From Toxorhynchites rutilus septentrionalis (Eukaryota; Arthropoda; Insecta; Diptera; Culicidae): a DNA stretch of 64,000 bases. Positions 10,059 through 22,088 of the stretch are shown here, piece after piece (position 1 is the first letter of the stretch; each line of letters begins with the position of its first letter). The stretch spans positions 222,779,882-222,843,881 of the forward strand of contig NC_073746.1 in assembly GCF_029784135.1 (NCBI RefSeq). The letters are read 5' to 3'. The notes under the pieces are model-generated. The model ran no database searches, was not told where the DNA came from, and was given only the letters and a program-made list of their open reading frames with translations. A program made the position numbers and the translations under genes.

Positions 10059-11212
10059 CTGTTCGTATTGTTAGAAAGGCCAACGATTCTCATGCCACGG
10101 GAAATCAAAACGGATGGCTCACCGAAAGGTCTTGATTGATATCTAGCAAGAGTAAAAAAAAACCATAAATCATCCACAACATCCGCGGAATTGGTCCAGT
10201 TTTCTAATGGGACGAAACATGACTATCCCGAGAGGGATATTCGGTTAAATGAAATCGGGAGCAGCACTATCAACATCTCTAATGAAAAACCTAGTGATTC
10301 TGCTAGTTCTGAAAGCTTAATTCAAGCACTGCAGTAGGAGGTATCGGAGAGCTACAGAGAGCTTAAGGAAGCTAAACTCTGAATAACCGAACCACAATTT
10401 CCCCTAGGTTTTGACTAGATAAAAAATCTAAGTGAAATAAACCTAAAATAAACTTATTTAGACAAATTCATCATACCGCTCCATGATACTTGCAAAGCTA
10501 ACACGTCACAGCCTCACTGTTACTGATGCACGAGTCAGTCCAGACTACCTTCTCATAAACGTACCCTGGATTTCTCCATTGACAAAGAAAAAAAGCAAAA
10601 AAAAAAACAACATGACAGTTGTCCTTTTTGAAATTAGCTTATTTGTATTGGAGAGTGTGTGTATCACACAAGCGAAGTAATATACCTGGTATTTTATTCA
10701 CGTTAACCCTTTTGCTACGAGTGTCGTCTATAAGCGACATCCGCGCGACGAACTGTGTGTACGAGTGTCTTCTATAGACGACATCCGCGCGATGTTCGAG
10801 CGTCGTCTTTAGAGGACATCAGAGTGATACTGCGCATCGATCACACCCAGTGTTGCCAATGTTCCAGTTTAAACTGGATTCTTCCAGTTTTTTTTCCTTG
10901 ATCCAGTCAAACAGTTAAACCTTAAAATATTCCAGTTTTTTTTAAATATTGTCCAGTTTTATCCAGTTTTGTTTATATATGTGCTTCAGTTTCATCAATT
11001 TCATGTAAAATGAATTCACAATGCATTAATATTCCTCCTTCACCTTGCTATTCCTTGTTTTTGACATTGTTTGCTCGATCGATCGGAGGTATATTTACCT
11101 TGGATTGATCTTTCTTTCTTACACACTCTCAGTATTATTTTCCTTCTGCTTACACATCCGAATTCAATACGGTAAGCGCGCATAGCGTGTGGTGCCTACC
11201 CAAGTAGCAACA

Positions 11213-11409
11213 CCCCATCCTTTTCCTGAGAAGAAAAATATGTCACCCTTTTAATCTCGAGTCCACCGCGAGTAATCGGTTTCCCACATTACTAACCATA
11301 GATTTAAGAAAATTGTTCATATATATAGTTTTAAAAATATATTTAAGATTTCGGCTCCTTTAAACTTATGTAACTGAGCCTGTAAAAATAAACGAATTTA
11401 TAAAAAAAA
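11213..11409 (+). mobile_element. 5'-truncated LINE copy (197 bp, 3' UTR only)
   Basis: This matches the 3' end of the full-length LINE at 38275-38469, including ATATGTCACCCT, the CGAGTAATCGGTTT block and the tail TCGGCTCC...TGAGCCTG...AAATAAACGAA. It ends in an A-rich tail and is flanked by AAGTAGCAACA (11202-11212 and 11410-11420), an 11-bp target duplication. It inserted into the 2-kb hAT. Confidence 0.9.
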
Positions 11410-11849
11410 AAGTAGCAACATTCCACATTGTCTTTGAGTTTATATACATATTATATGTTCTAGTTCCTCCAAAACATGCTGAAGCTCAGAGCAATTGATC
11501 AACCTTTTCAACAACGACTTGTGCAATGTTCTTAACAAGAAATCTAACCCTAAATGTTTCATAGAGCCCGCGTGCTATGCTGACTTTGAGTTTTTATGAG
11601 CATTAGATGTGATAGGTCCTCCGAATCATTCTAAAGTTCATAAGATCATAGGGTCAATGTGCTCCATTGACTTCAAATGATATGAATATTAAACCCAAGT
11701 AATCTTGCTTCCGTTTACATCCGTTTACATCAATCGACCATTCAACGAAATAAAAATCCGAAAATCACATGTGCCACAACATGCGGCAAACATCATTTTT
11801 AGGTAACCCGAAAAGGAAAACCTGTACAATTACTTAGACCGGCTATATA

Positions 11850-12370
11850 TTCTATTATTTATCGCTTCTAAAGCAGTTGAAATCTGATAAGCTTTCCGAG
11901 AGAACTCATCTAAAATCAATCGTCCCGGCGATATGTTGTTCATAGCGTATTTTACGTATTATTTTACGTATTTCTTACTTTATGCAACTCCATTCGCAAT
12001 GGCGGAGAGTTATCTTTGGGAAACTTGAAAAGATAACTGGAAGAACTCTAGAACCAATCGGACCGGCGATATATTCCGTTATTTATCTATATCGAATTTC
12101 AATCTCGAAGGGGGACAGTTATCTTTTGTAAACCTGAGAAGCCGAGAGAACTCTTCTAGAAACAATCGTCCCGAAGTTATGTTCCATTATGCATCGCCCG
12201 TGAGCTTTGTGGAAATTTAATCGCGACGGAGGAGAATTATGTTTTGGAAACCTGAGAATATAACCGAGAGAACTCCTTTGAAATCATAATTCCTGGTATG
12301 TTCCATTGTCGATTGCGCGTACTCTGTATCGAACTTTGATCGCGACGACGGAAAGTTATCTTTTTTTACG
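11850..12370. repeat. Tandem repeat, about 4 units of 108-121 bp
   Basis: The phrase GGAGAGTTATCTTTGG or close variants occurs near 12004, 12112, 12229 and 12350. Each is followed by AAACYTGAGAA and a CGAGAGAACTC block, then an ATCGTCCCGRCGATATG-type block. Units differ by many substitutions, so the array is old. It lies inside the non-autonomous hAT. Confidence 0.65.
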
Positions 12371-13147
12371 TAATCTTAATGGACAACAGCTATTACAACC
12401 GTCCTCCTTGAGGCTTTGGACCATCTTGCTCTAGTTCTTGCTCTAGCTTCAAGTTCTTTTTCGGTTATGCTACTATAGAGATCCGTCACTCACAGGCGGA
12501 GTTTTTTATTCCACGTTCTTCGAGATTTTTCAAGTTTTATCAAAATAAAACTGTATGTTCTAGAGGTTCTAGAAGATCCTCAAATATTGTTTCACAGTAA
12601 TGTTCGAGTGGCGGGAAATGTATTTCCTGCTCGAATGGTTAATTATTGGTTTATTTTACTGTTTTATGAACTACATGTAAATATTACACTAAACTTCAAA
12701 ATAAATTCTATTTCACAAGCACTGGAACAGGAAAAAAATATAAATCAAAGCCGACTTTCTTCAAATTGAATAATTTTTCAGGATCCAGTTTTCTTCCAGT
12801 TTTTTCAAAAGCAATCTTCCAGTTTTTTGAAAAATATTATTGGCAACTCTGATCACACCAGAGCGAAATACATACTTTTCGGCGCAGTGTTCCGTTAGCA
12901 TTCGACGACGAATTATTTGCGTTCTCTAAGAAATGTATATGGAATAAACAAAACAAATGTTCAAAATACTCACGGTTCCATGATGATTTGAGCTCAATTT
13001 CTCATGAAATTTTGCAACGGTTTGTTTTTTAACAGATGGCAATTGTATTGTTACTTATTTCCATTATTTATATGGTAAAATGGTCCAGAGAGCAGTCGTA
13101 TTCTTAGTCCTCGAAAGCATTAACATTACCGGTGAAATGCTGCTTAA

Positions 13148-13333
13148 CCCATTCGTTACGAGCGTCGTCTATAGACGACATCCGCGCGACGAGCTGTGTG
13201 TACGAGCGTTGTCTTTAGACGACATGAAATTCATACTGCTCTTCGATCATACCAGCGCGATGTGCATACTTTTCGGCGCAGTGCTCCGTACAGGGATAAC
13301 ACTTCGGCGGAGCACACTGCCGTAATGAAAGGG
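13148..13333. mobile_element. piggyBac-like MITE, 186 bp, TTAA-flanked
   Basis: TTAA lies at 13144-13147 and 13334-13337. The ends CCCATTCGTTACG and, inward from the right, CCCTTTCATTACG are inverted repeats. TTAA target sites with CCC...GGG ends are the signature of piggyBac-type transposition. The interior has palindromic GTCGTCTATAGACGAC and GTCTTTAGACGAC blocks. The frames crossing it are not credible genes. Confidence 0.85.
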
Positions 13334-13339
13334 TTAATT

Positions 13340-14340
13340 GAACACTATTTTACCACTTCACAAACACCGACACTCAGAATACATGCACCATAGTAATATC
13401 AATATGGTATGGTAGAACTAATAAAAGTTCGTTCGTTTCTATGGCCGTGGGGGAGTGAAAATTTGGTACTGAAATATCACTTTTATTTGTTTTTTTACAA
13501 AGTAATTTCACAAATATGTTCTGTATGCTGTCACATTATATTCATAATCAGCGGGAACTTCAATAAAATGTATGTTTTCCATTCATAAAACACATACTGA
13601 AAATAGCATTTTCACATGGATGCGGTAGGCAATCGAATATAAACACAACGACTGACGTCACTATTTGAGAAATAGTTATGGCAGCGCATGCTATGTCGTT
13701 CGAAAAACACCATCTTCATTACCTTTTTTTCCAGGACATTGGATGGCTTCGTAGTCCCCTGACTATCCTCAGATGTATATGACTATGCCGATCCCTGATT
13801 TGCTTACAACATGGCTTCACCACGCGTTGTGATTCGATACTGCATTCTCAAAACGAAAACTTTGTTATGTCCACTTGAGTGTAAGCAAAATTTTTGAAAT
13901 TTACGAAAGAACGGAGTGTGACATTCTAAAAAGGTTCGGGGGAATTCTGACAATCGCCAGGAAAACTTGGAGCCAGTGGACCCTATATCAGATGCGAAAG
14001 TAGCGGGTCTTTCCAAGAGAAATCAGGAATTGTCTTCGTGTGAAAGCGGCGAAAAGGTAAATGTTTCGCAATCCTGCTTACAAGATCTTCGCTTCTTGTT
14101 CGTCGGGCTAGATTAAGATGTTTACCAGAAGGAGTATTTACGGAAGAGCCAACTGCCGTTTTCTGGAGTAGCATGAGGTGGAGTCTATTCTGGCCGGATT
14201 TGCGAAGCTGGCACTACTCAAATTCCACCAAACAGTGGCACATCGAAAATGTTTTTTTTTCACTTGTTCTTTTCAATTCAGCTAAAGTAATTTTCGTTTG
14301 ATTCATTCAGACACGGAATGTGTAAAACTTGAGAGTTCAT
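13340..14340. other. Stretch without recognised genes
   Basis: No convincing gene or element. A short plus-strand stretch at about 13970-14110 has weak similarity to the helix-turn-helix part of mariner-like transposases, with stops and frame changes; it is too weak to annotate. Confidence 0.4.
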
Positions 14341-14826
14341 CTGCCTTTAATGTCTGTAATGAGGTTTTTCCCAAGTTCCTCGGTTTGGTAGTTCGTGTTG
14401 GGGAAACATATTCCGATCTGTACAAAATGCACGCAAGTAGAAAGGTAGCCGCAGCTTGCAAAACCAATTTCTCCAGGTTTCTATGTTTAGAAGTCAGTAT
14501 TAGGGAAACACATTAATTCCGGTATGCATATTCGAATAGGAAGCAAAAGTGCCCCCGACTTGCATGTATTTCCTCAGACTCCTTGGTTTTGAAACTTGTG
14601 TTGGGGAAACACATTCCGGCCTGCACAAATGCAAGCGGGTACAAAAGGACCCGAAGCTAGTAAGTTTTCGCAATGTCGATTCCCCCAGGTGTCTTAGTTC
14701 AGAAGTCTGTGTCGGGGAAACGGTACCCCGCTGCTTCTCTGGTTGCTCATTTTGGTCGGTACAATTTGAGTAGCACATATCATTATACGCCGTATATATT
14801 CCTGTTAAACGTAGTCCTACGTCAAA
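14340..14826 (+). repeat. GACGTAG-end repeat, copy 2, with minisatellite
   Basis: A unit with the pattern GTTGGGGAAACACATTCCGG, then CTTGCA..TTTC..CC, then TTGGTTTTGAAACTTGTG is repeated about four times with a period near 105 bp. The right end CGTATATATTCCTGTTAAAC followed by GTAGTCCTACGTCAAAA matches that of the copy at 31.2-32.28 kb (CATATATTCCGGTTAGACGT). The short frames on both strands lie within the repeats and are not genes. Confidence 0.75.
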
Positions 14827-14940
14827 AAAAAAAAAGAAAATCATTAATAATTCTCTGTAGATGTTATTTTTGACGCTTTGGAATAAAGTTTGAAAATTTC
14901 AAACTTTTGGAATAAAGTTGTCATGCATCAACATCGGCAG

Positions 14941-15480
14941 CCGCGCGGAATAATCTTGGCCAGAAGGATATGCTGTCTGTTTGGTGAGACCAGCCGGGTG
15001 TGATGTACTATGAGCTGCTAAAACCGAATGAAACCATTACGGGGGATTTCTACCGACGACAATTGGTGCGTTTGAGGCGTGCACTGAAGAAAAAACGGCC
15101 ACAATACGAGCTATGACACGATAAAATTATTTTGCAGCACGACGATGCTCGACCGCATGTCGTGAAACCGGTGAAACATACTTGTAAACGCTGAAATGGT
15201 CGGTCCTATCCCAACCGCCATATTCTCCAGACTTTTCTCCGTCCGATTACTACCTATTCCAATCGATGCAACATGGACTGGTTGACCAGCACTTCTCCAA
15301 TTTTGAAGAAGTCAAAAAATGGATCGATTCGTGGTTAGCTGACAAACCGGTAGATTATTTCCACAAAGGGATCCGTGAATTGCCAGAAAGATGTAGTTGG
15401 AAAGTTGTGACTAGCGATGTAACCATTTTGCAGAATAAAGCATTAATTTTTGAAAAAAACAACGAAGAAACTCACCGGTA
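14941..15480 (+). pseudogene. mariner transposase remnant (catalytic and C-terminal part)
   Basis: Successive frames read VYYELLKPNETITGDFYRRQ, then LRRALKKKRPQYE, then ILQHDDARPH (second catalytic Asp), then SPDFSPSDYYLF (third Asp), then MQHGLVDQHFSNFEEVKKWI and GIRELPERC. This is the order in mariner transposases of the Mos1 type (HDNARPH...YSPDLAPSDYHLF). Stops after YE and after the CKR following HTCKR, plus frame changes near 15230-15270, inactivate it. The N-terminal DNA-binding region and both terminal repeats were not found. Confidence 0.8.
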
Positions 15481-15499
15481 TTCCTATTATTTAACACTA

Positions 15500-17946
15500 T
15501 AATTATGAAAAAAAAACTACTATAATTATAAGAAAACGTGAATGTTTAAAAGTGTTTATATTAAAAAATCAATTTCAGGTCAGTTCACATCGTGAACGAT
15601 CATTTCATGACTTGTATGGCATGTAGCGTCACTCTGTAGGGAAGAAAAATCGTCCGTATCCATATTTATGGATTCAAGCCAGATTTGTCTCGATATCACG
15701 TAAAGGCACTTCCAGCATCATTTAATGGAAACCAATGGCACAATTACATATTTGGTCCATAATCCACGCCAAACAGTAATTCGTTATATTGGCATCCCCT
15801 AAGTATACTAAGGAGTTATTTTGCGTCCAAAGACCGGAGCGAATACGTTTCGACGGCTTCATATCGAGCACTAAGCCAGTCTCGTTGATGTTTGTCCGTA
15901 ATTCAGTTTTTTTTCGTTATTAAATTCAACAATTTCGATTTCAACTATCTCTGAGAATTGCTCTAAGTTTAATTTTCTAAGTTTATAGAAGCTATCTATC
16001 ACCACATGGCAACTCTGAGTGCATCAGGTTTAAAATGAATGATCTTTTGGACCCTTCACATTATTCCACCCAGTACCTAAATCTCGAAATAACGAGGAAT
16101 ACTCCTCTCAACCTAAAATACACATCATCAGACTCACTAATTTTGAAACGAAAATAAATTAGCAAGCATTGCACGTTGGTTCATTGTGAAGCAATTCAGA
16201 TGGTAAATTGACAACTATAATCATAAATGTTAGGCAGCTTTGCCATATTATCAATGCTGAGATCATTCTTATTTAACTATTCGGACAGATCAATTCGAAC
16301 GAGACACACGATGTCTCAATCGAAACCATTCGCGCCGCTGATAAATAGTATCGTAGCACAATCTTGATTAACCAAATTGTGCAAACAAAGCGATATTGGC
16401 GGCGATAAAATAAACATGTTCCAACCGTCTGAATGATTTCAACAATAATAACGTATTATTTTAATGACACTTCCGATCGACCGATTTTGATGGTCATTTG
16501 AAAATTAGCGTTAACTGTACTTGTTAACATCTGTTTCCTATTACCATTCAAACCAAGAACAACTGCTTTTGGTATTCCTCCCGCCAATGCTCAACAGTCG
16601 AACTCTAATCCTAATTAGCGTTGCTCGATTGTGGTTACTCCAATAATTGAAACGTATTCAACAACTTCACATGTTGTATAATATAACACTGTTCGGTTGG
16701 CGGATTTTTTTTCTGTGAAAATGTTCTTTAATCTTCTATTTATATCATAACCTCTCTTCTCCCTCCATGTGAAGCAAACCAGCAGAAATGATAACAATAT
16801 GCATAAACATGCAAACCACAATTCGATATTTTCAATCACGTTTTTATTTCTTATTTATGATTCCTCGAATACCTACTACCATGGTCTAGGCGAGACTCGA
16901 GCCTCGGGCCACCATTAATAATAGCCTGTCAGGAGCAGCGGCATTGAAATTAATTATAACGAGATTAAACTAGCCAGCCATCATTGCTTCGGGCCACCGC
17001 CCAAAGATATTTCGCACTTCTGTACGGTTCACTTATCGCATTTCATAATTTTAATTAAAAGACATCGTGGGAGAAGCGGAAAAGATTTTAATGTCATCAA
17101 AACATATTTGAATTTCATTAAACTTAAATCTTAAATTATTTTGCTAATTAATACCGTCACGAGGCCCGCTCGAGCCGTGTTTTCCACCACTGTGTACCGC
17201 CCAGGAAACAGATCTAGCCAGGATGAACACAGATGAGGAAAATCCAGGGAAGCGAGTAAGTGGCGAACGACAGCTCAAGGCATCAAATTGTTGCGTTAAG
17301 CTGCGAGAAATGCAAAGCATGAGCTAATTCATGTTAATTTAAAAAGTTTCACCAGAACCACTTTGCTCGGCAAAACGCTCATATTAAGTTAAACAGTTGC
17401 AAGATAATTCTTGAGAAGGCTAGGTCAAACAGCGAAAACGAAAACTCAGCTTCCTAACGAACGCAGGCATCATTAATCCATTGATGTTCGCACCGGAGGA
17501 GACTTTGAGATGAAGAGTTGGAACGAGGTAATTGTAGCGAACGTGTTTCTCGAAATTAACTAGCTTTTTGAAACTTCCTGCTACGCAAATGATAACTTCG
17601 GAAAACGCTGCGAGCAATAGAAGCGGTAAACAAAACATATGCAAATCTAGCGAAGTTTTTATTCCTTTGTTGACACTGTCTGGCATGTTTTGACAGGAAC
17701 GAAAGAGTTATCTATTGCGTTACGTTATTTCTTCCGCTCGAAATCCATTGCACAGCCTGGAGCACATGAAACATGTCATGAGACTTGGATAATTTCAGGT
17801 ACTGAATGCCGTTTAAGTGTAGAGTTACCTTCATCCATTTACCACCTACCAGATGTGCAAGTTGAAATTGTCCGATTGATATGTTTGGTGTTACCAGCGG
17901 GTTTGTATTTATTCCTTCGATTTGATATATATGTGTACTTTTTACA
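15500..17946. other. Stretch without recognised genes
   Basis: About 2.4 kb without recognised coding regions or repeats shared elsewhere in the window. It is the longest apparently single-copy stretch in the left half. The frames here have no recognisable motifs. Confidence 0.5.
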
Positions 17947-18663
17947 TCTATATATAAAAAAAATGGATTTCTGTCTGTTTGTCTGATTCTTATGGACTTG
18001 GAAACTACTGAACCGATCGACATGAAAATTGGTATGTAGAGGGTTTTTGGGGCCGGGAAGGTTTTCATGATAGTTTGAGACCCCTCCCCCCTCTCTAAGG
18101 GGGGGCTGCCATACAAATGATACACAAACTTCTACATTATTCGAGAATTAATCAAGCGAATGCAACCAAATTAGGCATCTGGAGGTTTTAGGGTGCAATA
18201 AATGATTCTGTGATGGTTAGATACTCCTCCCCCTCTCTTAGGGGGGGCTGCCATACAAATGAAACACAAATTTCTGCAATACTCGAGAATCAATCAAGCA
18301 AATGAAACGAAATTTGGCATGTGGGGGTTTCAGGGTGCAATAAATGTTTTTACGGTGGTTAGACACTTTACCCCCTCTCTAAGGGGGAGCTGCGATACAA
18401 ATGAAAGACAATTTTCTGCATAACTCGAATACTATTCAAGCAAATGGAGCCAAATTCGGCATGCGAAGGTTCTAGGAGACACGAATCGTTTCTATGGTGA
18501 ATAGACACTCCTCCTCACTCTCTCTGAGGAGGGGGGGGAGGACTGCCATACAAATGAAGTATACATTTCTGCATAATTGGAGAACTAATCAAGCGAACGG
18601 AACCAAATTTGGTGTGTGGAGGTTTTAGGGGGCAAGAAACATTTCTAAGATGGCTCAACACTC

Positions 18664-21008
18664 CTTTTTTTTTATTTGCGACAAGGTAAGTATCAACAGA
18701 TTACATTCAAACCAACAGATACAACTTACTTAAACTATCTTATACATAACACTAACATTATTACATTATTACAAACAAGTTATACATTCAATAGTCATGG
18801 TGATAAAATATTGTAAAACATAAACTTATGACTAGTACGAGAATGATTAAAGTCAAATATATAATAACATTTGTTGAATATTTTACACATGCTGGTCAGA
18901 GGTTCATTTGCACCATAGTTTGTACTAGATGCCGGAATATGCAGAAACGGGTGGGAACGTAAATTTATTCGTCTTATGTGTATGTTTAACTGTTGGAGAA
19001 GTGCAACGCAGTCTATATCTGACCGTAATAGATCAGCAATAAACATTGCCTTCGACAGGTCTCGACGCACATTTAGAAGTTGCAGGCTCAACAAATTACA
19101 TCTACTTTCGTAACTTGGCAGGTTAACCGGAACCCTCCAGGGTAGTTTTCGAAGAGCAAAGCGTACAAATCTTCTCTGTATGGACTCAATACGATTGACT
19201 GCATTATTGTAGAACGGCGCCCAAACTACTGAACAGTATTCTAAAGTTGAGCGGACTATTGAACAGTACAAGGTTTTCAAACATGCAATGTCTCTGAAAT
19301 CCTTTGCATAGCGAAAGATAAATCCAAGCAGAGAAGATGCTTTGCTGGCGACATATGACACATGTTGTTTAAAGGTGAGATGAGAGTCAAGCATTACTCC
19401 CAAATCCTTCACAATAGACTCTCGGTTTAGTGACTGCCCACGAAGAGAGTATGTGAAGCAGATGGGTGATTTCTTCATACAGAAACTGATGACAGAGCAT
19501 TTCGAAGCATTCAGTATCATCATATTGTTTTGACATCGCTCAGCAAATATGTCCAACTGTTGTTGAAGGAAAACTGCGTCAGCACGATCGTTTATGACAA
19601 AGTACAGCTTAAAATCATCCACATACGACAGCTTCTGGCATTTGATTGAGAAGTGAATGTCATTCAAATACAGCAGAAATACGAATGGACCGAGATGGCT
19701 GCCTTATGGTACACCAGAAGACACAGGAAAAGGTTGAGAAACATGATCGCCTATTTTGATGGACATTTGACGACCCGTGAGATAAGATCGAAGCCAGTTG
19801 AGGAGTGCACCATGGAAGCCAAGCCGCTCTAGTTTGGCAACAGCAATCTTATGGTTGATTTTGTCAAACGCAGCCGAGAAGTCAGTATAGACAGCATCAA
19901 CCTGTTTCCCGTTATCAAGCTCGCGGATTATAAATGATGTGTATTGCACTAGATTTGTTGATGTTGATCTTTTCTTCATGAATCCATGTTGTTCAGCAGC
20001 TAAATAACTGGAACAACTGTGTTTAACGTAGTCTAGGACGATTAACTCGAAAAGTTTGGACACAGCACACAATGCGGCAATGCCTCGATAGTTTGTAACA
20101 GAATGCCTTGTCGCCTTTCTTAAAAACAGGAAAAACGGACGAATCCTTCCAACCGTTAGGGAAAATTCCAGATTTTAATGAGAGGTTGAATATGGCTGCA
20201 AGTGGTGTACTCAGGACGTCTATACAGTATTTAATCACCAAGGCGGGGATTCCATCAGGAATGCAGGTGGAGTTTTTCAAACGAAGACCAGCTTTACGGA
20301 CTTCATCTATCGATAAATGTGGATGGGGTTCAATGGCTAAGTGCATGGGAACTTCTCTTGCAGCATTTGAAACGAGTTCATCAGAAACCACTTCGCTAAC
20401 GAAAACACTGCGAAAATGTGCCATGAACAAATCGGCGATTCCATCAACGGTAGACATTTCCCGATCTCCATTGGACATCGTGGAAGGAAGGCCGGATTCC
20501 TTACGTTGATCTTTCACGTGATTCCAGAAACTTTTGGGATTAGATCTAAGCTTATGTTGAAGACGATACTGATGATTGCGATAGAGATGTTTGTTGAGCG
20601 CCTTATACTGTTTGTTGATTCGTATGTATTTCTTTCTCGATTATTCTGTTCGCAGTTTGCAAAACTTCTTCAGAGCAGCCCGCTTTGAGGTTTTTAGGCG
20701 CTTCAAACGATGACTGGACCATGGAGGGTGAATTGGTGAGAGCGAAATTTCCTTTGGTACGAACTGGTCGATTGCGTAACTAACTATACTTGTAAATATA
20801 TTCGATGCAACTTTCACGTCACAACCTCGCATTTCTTCATCCCATTTAATGTTGTCGACCTGCAGTACTATAACTATCCAGAAGGGCAGCCGCTAAGGGT
20901 CCAATGTTTGAGCAACTGGATTGAGTATAGAGGAATCCGGCATCGTTCACACACCATTTGAGTGAAGATAGATTGAAATCACCAATAACAAGAATGTCGT
21001 CGTTTGTA
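18664..21008 (-). mobile_element. LINE (CR1/jockey group), 5'-truncated, inside the Helitron
   Basis: Reading on the minus strand, the copy begins within the endonuclease (GDFNLSSLKW near 20970) and ends in an A-rich tail at about 18664. Helitron repeat sequence resumes directly on both sides. A possible very short duplication, CTCCT, is present at the junctions. The encoded protein resembles the LINE at 41.8-45.2 kb and lacks an RNase H domain. Confidence 0.85.
18795..20832 (-). pseudogene. Reverse transcriptase of the Helitron-nested LINE
   Basis: Domain blocks in order on the minus strand are a linker with FVPKEISLSPIHPPWSSHRL (near 20740), a fingers region ending FPVFKKGDK (near 20100), AVSKLFELIVLDYVKHSC, QHGFMKKRSTSTNL, YTDFSAAFDKINH (first catalytic Asp), SSGVP (near 19710), YVDDFKLYF (catalytic DD, near 19620) and a thumb region with LEYCSVVWAPFYNNAVNRI. 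At least three frame changes occur (near 20600, 20070 and 19690), so it is not functional. A complete enzyme would copy its own RNA by target-primed reverse transcription. Confidence 0.85.
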
Positions 21009-21479
21009 CTCATCTAGTTCTCCTCCCACCTTTCTAAAGGGGGGCTGCCACAAAAAATGAAACACAAATTTCTGCATAACTTGAGAACTAATTAAGCAAA
21101 TGGAACCAAATCTGGCATATGGAGGTTTTAGGGAGCAATACATGTTTCTATGGTGGTTTGACACTCCTTTCCCCTCTCTAAAAAGCGGGGGGGGACTAAC
21201 CAACTCGAGAACTAATCAAACAAATGGAATCAAACTTAGCATATAGAGGTTTTAGGGATCGATAGCCGTTTCTATGGTAGTTCGACACTCCAACTCCTCT
21301 CTAAATGGGGGCTCCCATACAATTAAATTTTGGGCCGAACAAAAGTTTGCCGGGTCAGCTAGTTTGATATAAAACCCCAACTAAACTAAACTATTTCGCT
21401 ATTTCGTTTTCGGCCAAAAATTTTTTTTCGAGATGACTCCAGATCTCGACGTTTCATGCAATTTAAACCTTTGAGCGCT

Positions 21480-21783
21480 TTGAGGCACCCCTATATCATA
21501 TCCGATAGAGCTGAAACTTTGCACAGGTTAGTTTTTGGGCGAATAAACAAAATGTACATGTGTTTTTGAAATTCGATGATAAAATGTTTCCCATGCATCC
21601 ATTGCCACCCTAATATACATCCTTTTCACTTTCCGTCTTACTCCAACTGGTATTTGGTAGCTGACATAATAAGCTTCATCTGACAAAGAAGTAGTCACGC
21701 TCATAATCTTGTTCCTCCAACGTAACGCAACGTAAACTATAGAATCCCGATAAAGAAATGAGAGACGTAGTCCTACGTCAAAA
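21480..21783 (+). repeat. GACGTAG-end repeat, copy 3 (right part)
   Basis: The right end AATCCCGATAAAGAAATGAG plus GACGTAGTCCTACGTCAAAA matches that at 54205-54245 (CCCCGGTACAGAAATGAAAG). The left end is not identified. The segment 21485-21620 (GAGCTGAAACTTTGC...CCCATGCATCCATTG) resembles 56720-56850, suggesting a further dispersed repeat. Confidence 0.55.
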
Positions 21784-22088
21784 GAATAAATCTTCTTCGG
21801 CCAATAGTCACTCTCTACCTTCAGCACAGATTTTATGTAGTTCCTCACAGAAGGAACTAAATATATTCTGTCGAACATATTCCGGGAATTTGCGTTTTTT
21901 CAATAAAATGCTTTATTTGTCATCATTCTGAAGCAATCCACTTGTTCCAACGAACAATCCAGTCATCGAAACATCGAAACATATTTATAGCTGTATTCAG
22001 GAATTACCTTCAGGTCACGCAGCGAATTCGTTTTTATGTCCTCAATGCTGTCAAAACGGGTCCCACGAAGCGGTGTAATTTGAGTTTC

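Larger units (their letters stand above)
10848..12851. mobile_element. Non-autonomous hAT, 2004 bp, with 8-bp target duplication
   Basis: The termini CAGTGTTGCCAAT and, inward from the right, CAGAGTTGCCAAT differ at one position of 13. ATCACACC flanks the element at 10840-10847 and 12852-12859. CCAGTTTT is repeated many times just inside both ends, as is usual for hAT subterminal binding sites. No transposase is encoded. The interior holds a truncated LINE end (11213-11409), a tandem repeat with a period of about 115 bp (11850-12370) and a segment shared with 41.1-41.25 kb. Confidence 0.9.
10707..12960. mobile_element. piggyBac-type MITE copy, split by a hAT, right end lost
   Basis: TTAA at 10703-10706 followed by CCCTTTTGCTACGAG resembles the left end of the intact MITE at 13148. 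The host sequence continues with repeated GTCGTCTATAGACGACAT-like units and CATCCGCGCGACG. At 10848 it is interrupted by a 2-kb hAT, and it resumes at 12852 with ATCACACCAGAGCG and CTTTTCGGCGCAGTG, which are present without a break in the intact copy. The expected right end GGG-TTAA is not found. Confidence 0.7.
18090..21340 (+). repeat. Helitron internal tandem repeat, period about 145 bp
   Basis: The unit runs GGGGGGCTGCCATACAAATG, then TTTCTGCATAACTCGAGAAC, then CCAAATTTGGCATGTGGAGG, then TTTCTATGGTGGTTAGACAC, then TCC-rich sequence. Starts lie near 18104, 18244, 18386 and 18538, and, after the LINE, near 21040, 21188 and 21306. The array is therefore about seven units, interrupted between units four and five. 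Confidence 0.8.
17947..21362 (+). mobile_element. Non-autonomous Helitron, split by a LINE
   Basis: The 5' end TCTATATATAAAAAAAATGG follows an A (17946), and the 3' end GCCGGGTCAGCTAG is followed by T (21363), as expected for rolling-circle transposons that insert between A and T and end in CTAG. A small hairpin can form just before the 3' end (CGAAC-AAAA-GTTTG core, 21336-21350). The interior is a tandem repeat, and no Rep/helicase gene is present. A LINE fragment of about 2.35 kb interrupts the array, so the Helitron alone is about 1.07 kb. Confidence 0.85.

Noticed and set aside
13880..14110. N-terminal region of a mariner-like transposase
   Set aside because: A weak helix-turn-helix-like resemblance with stops and frame changes; insufficient to support.
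20108..20688. Plus-strand frames of 90-133 codons
   Set aside because: They are antisense to the reverse transcriptase of the Helitron-nested LINE.
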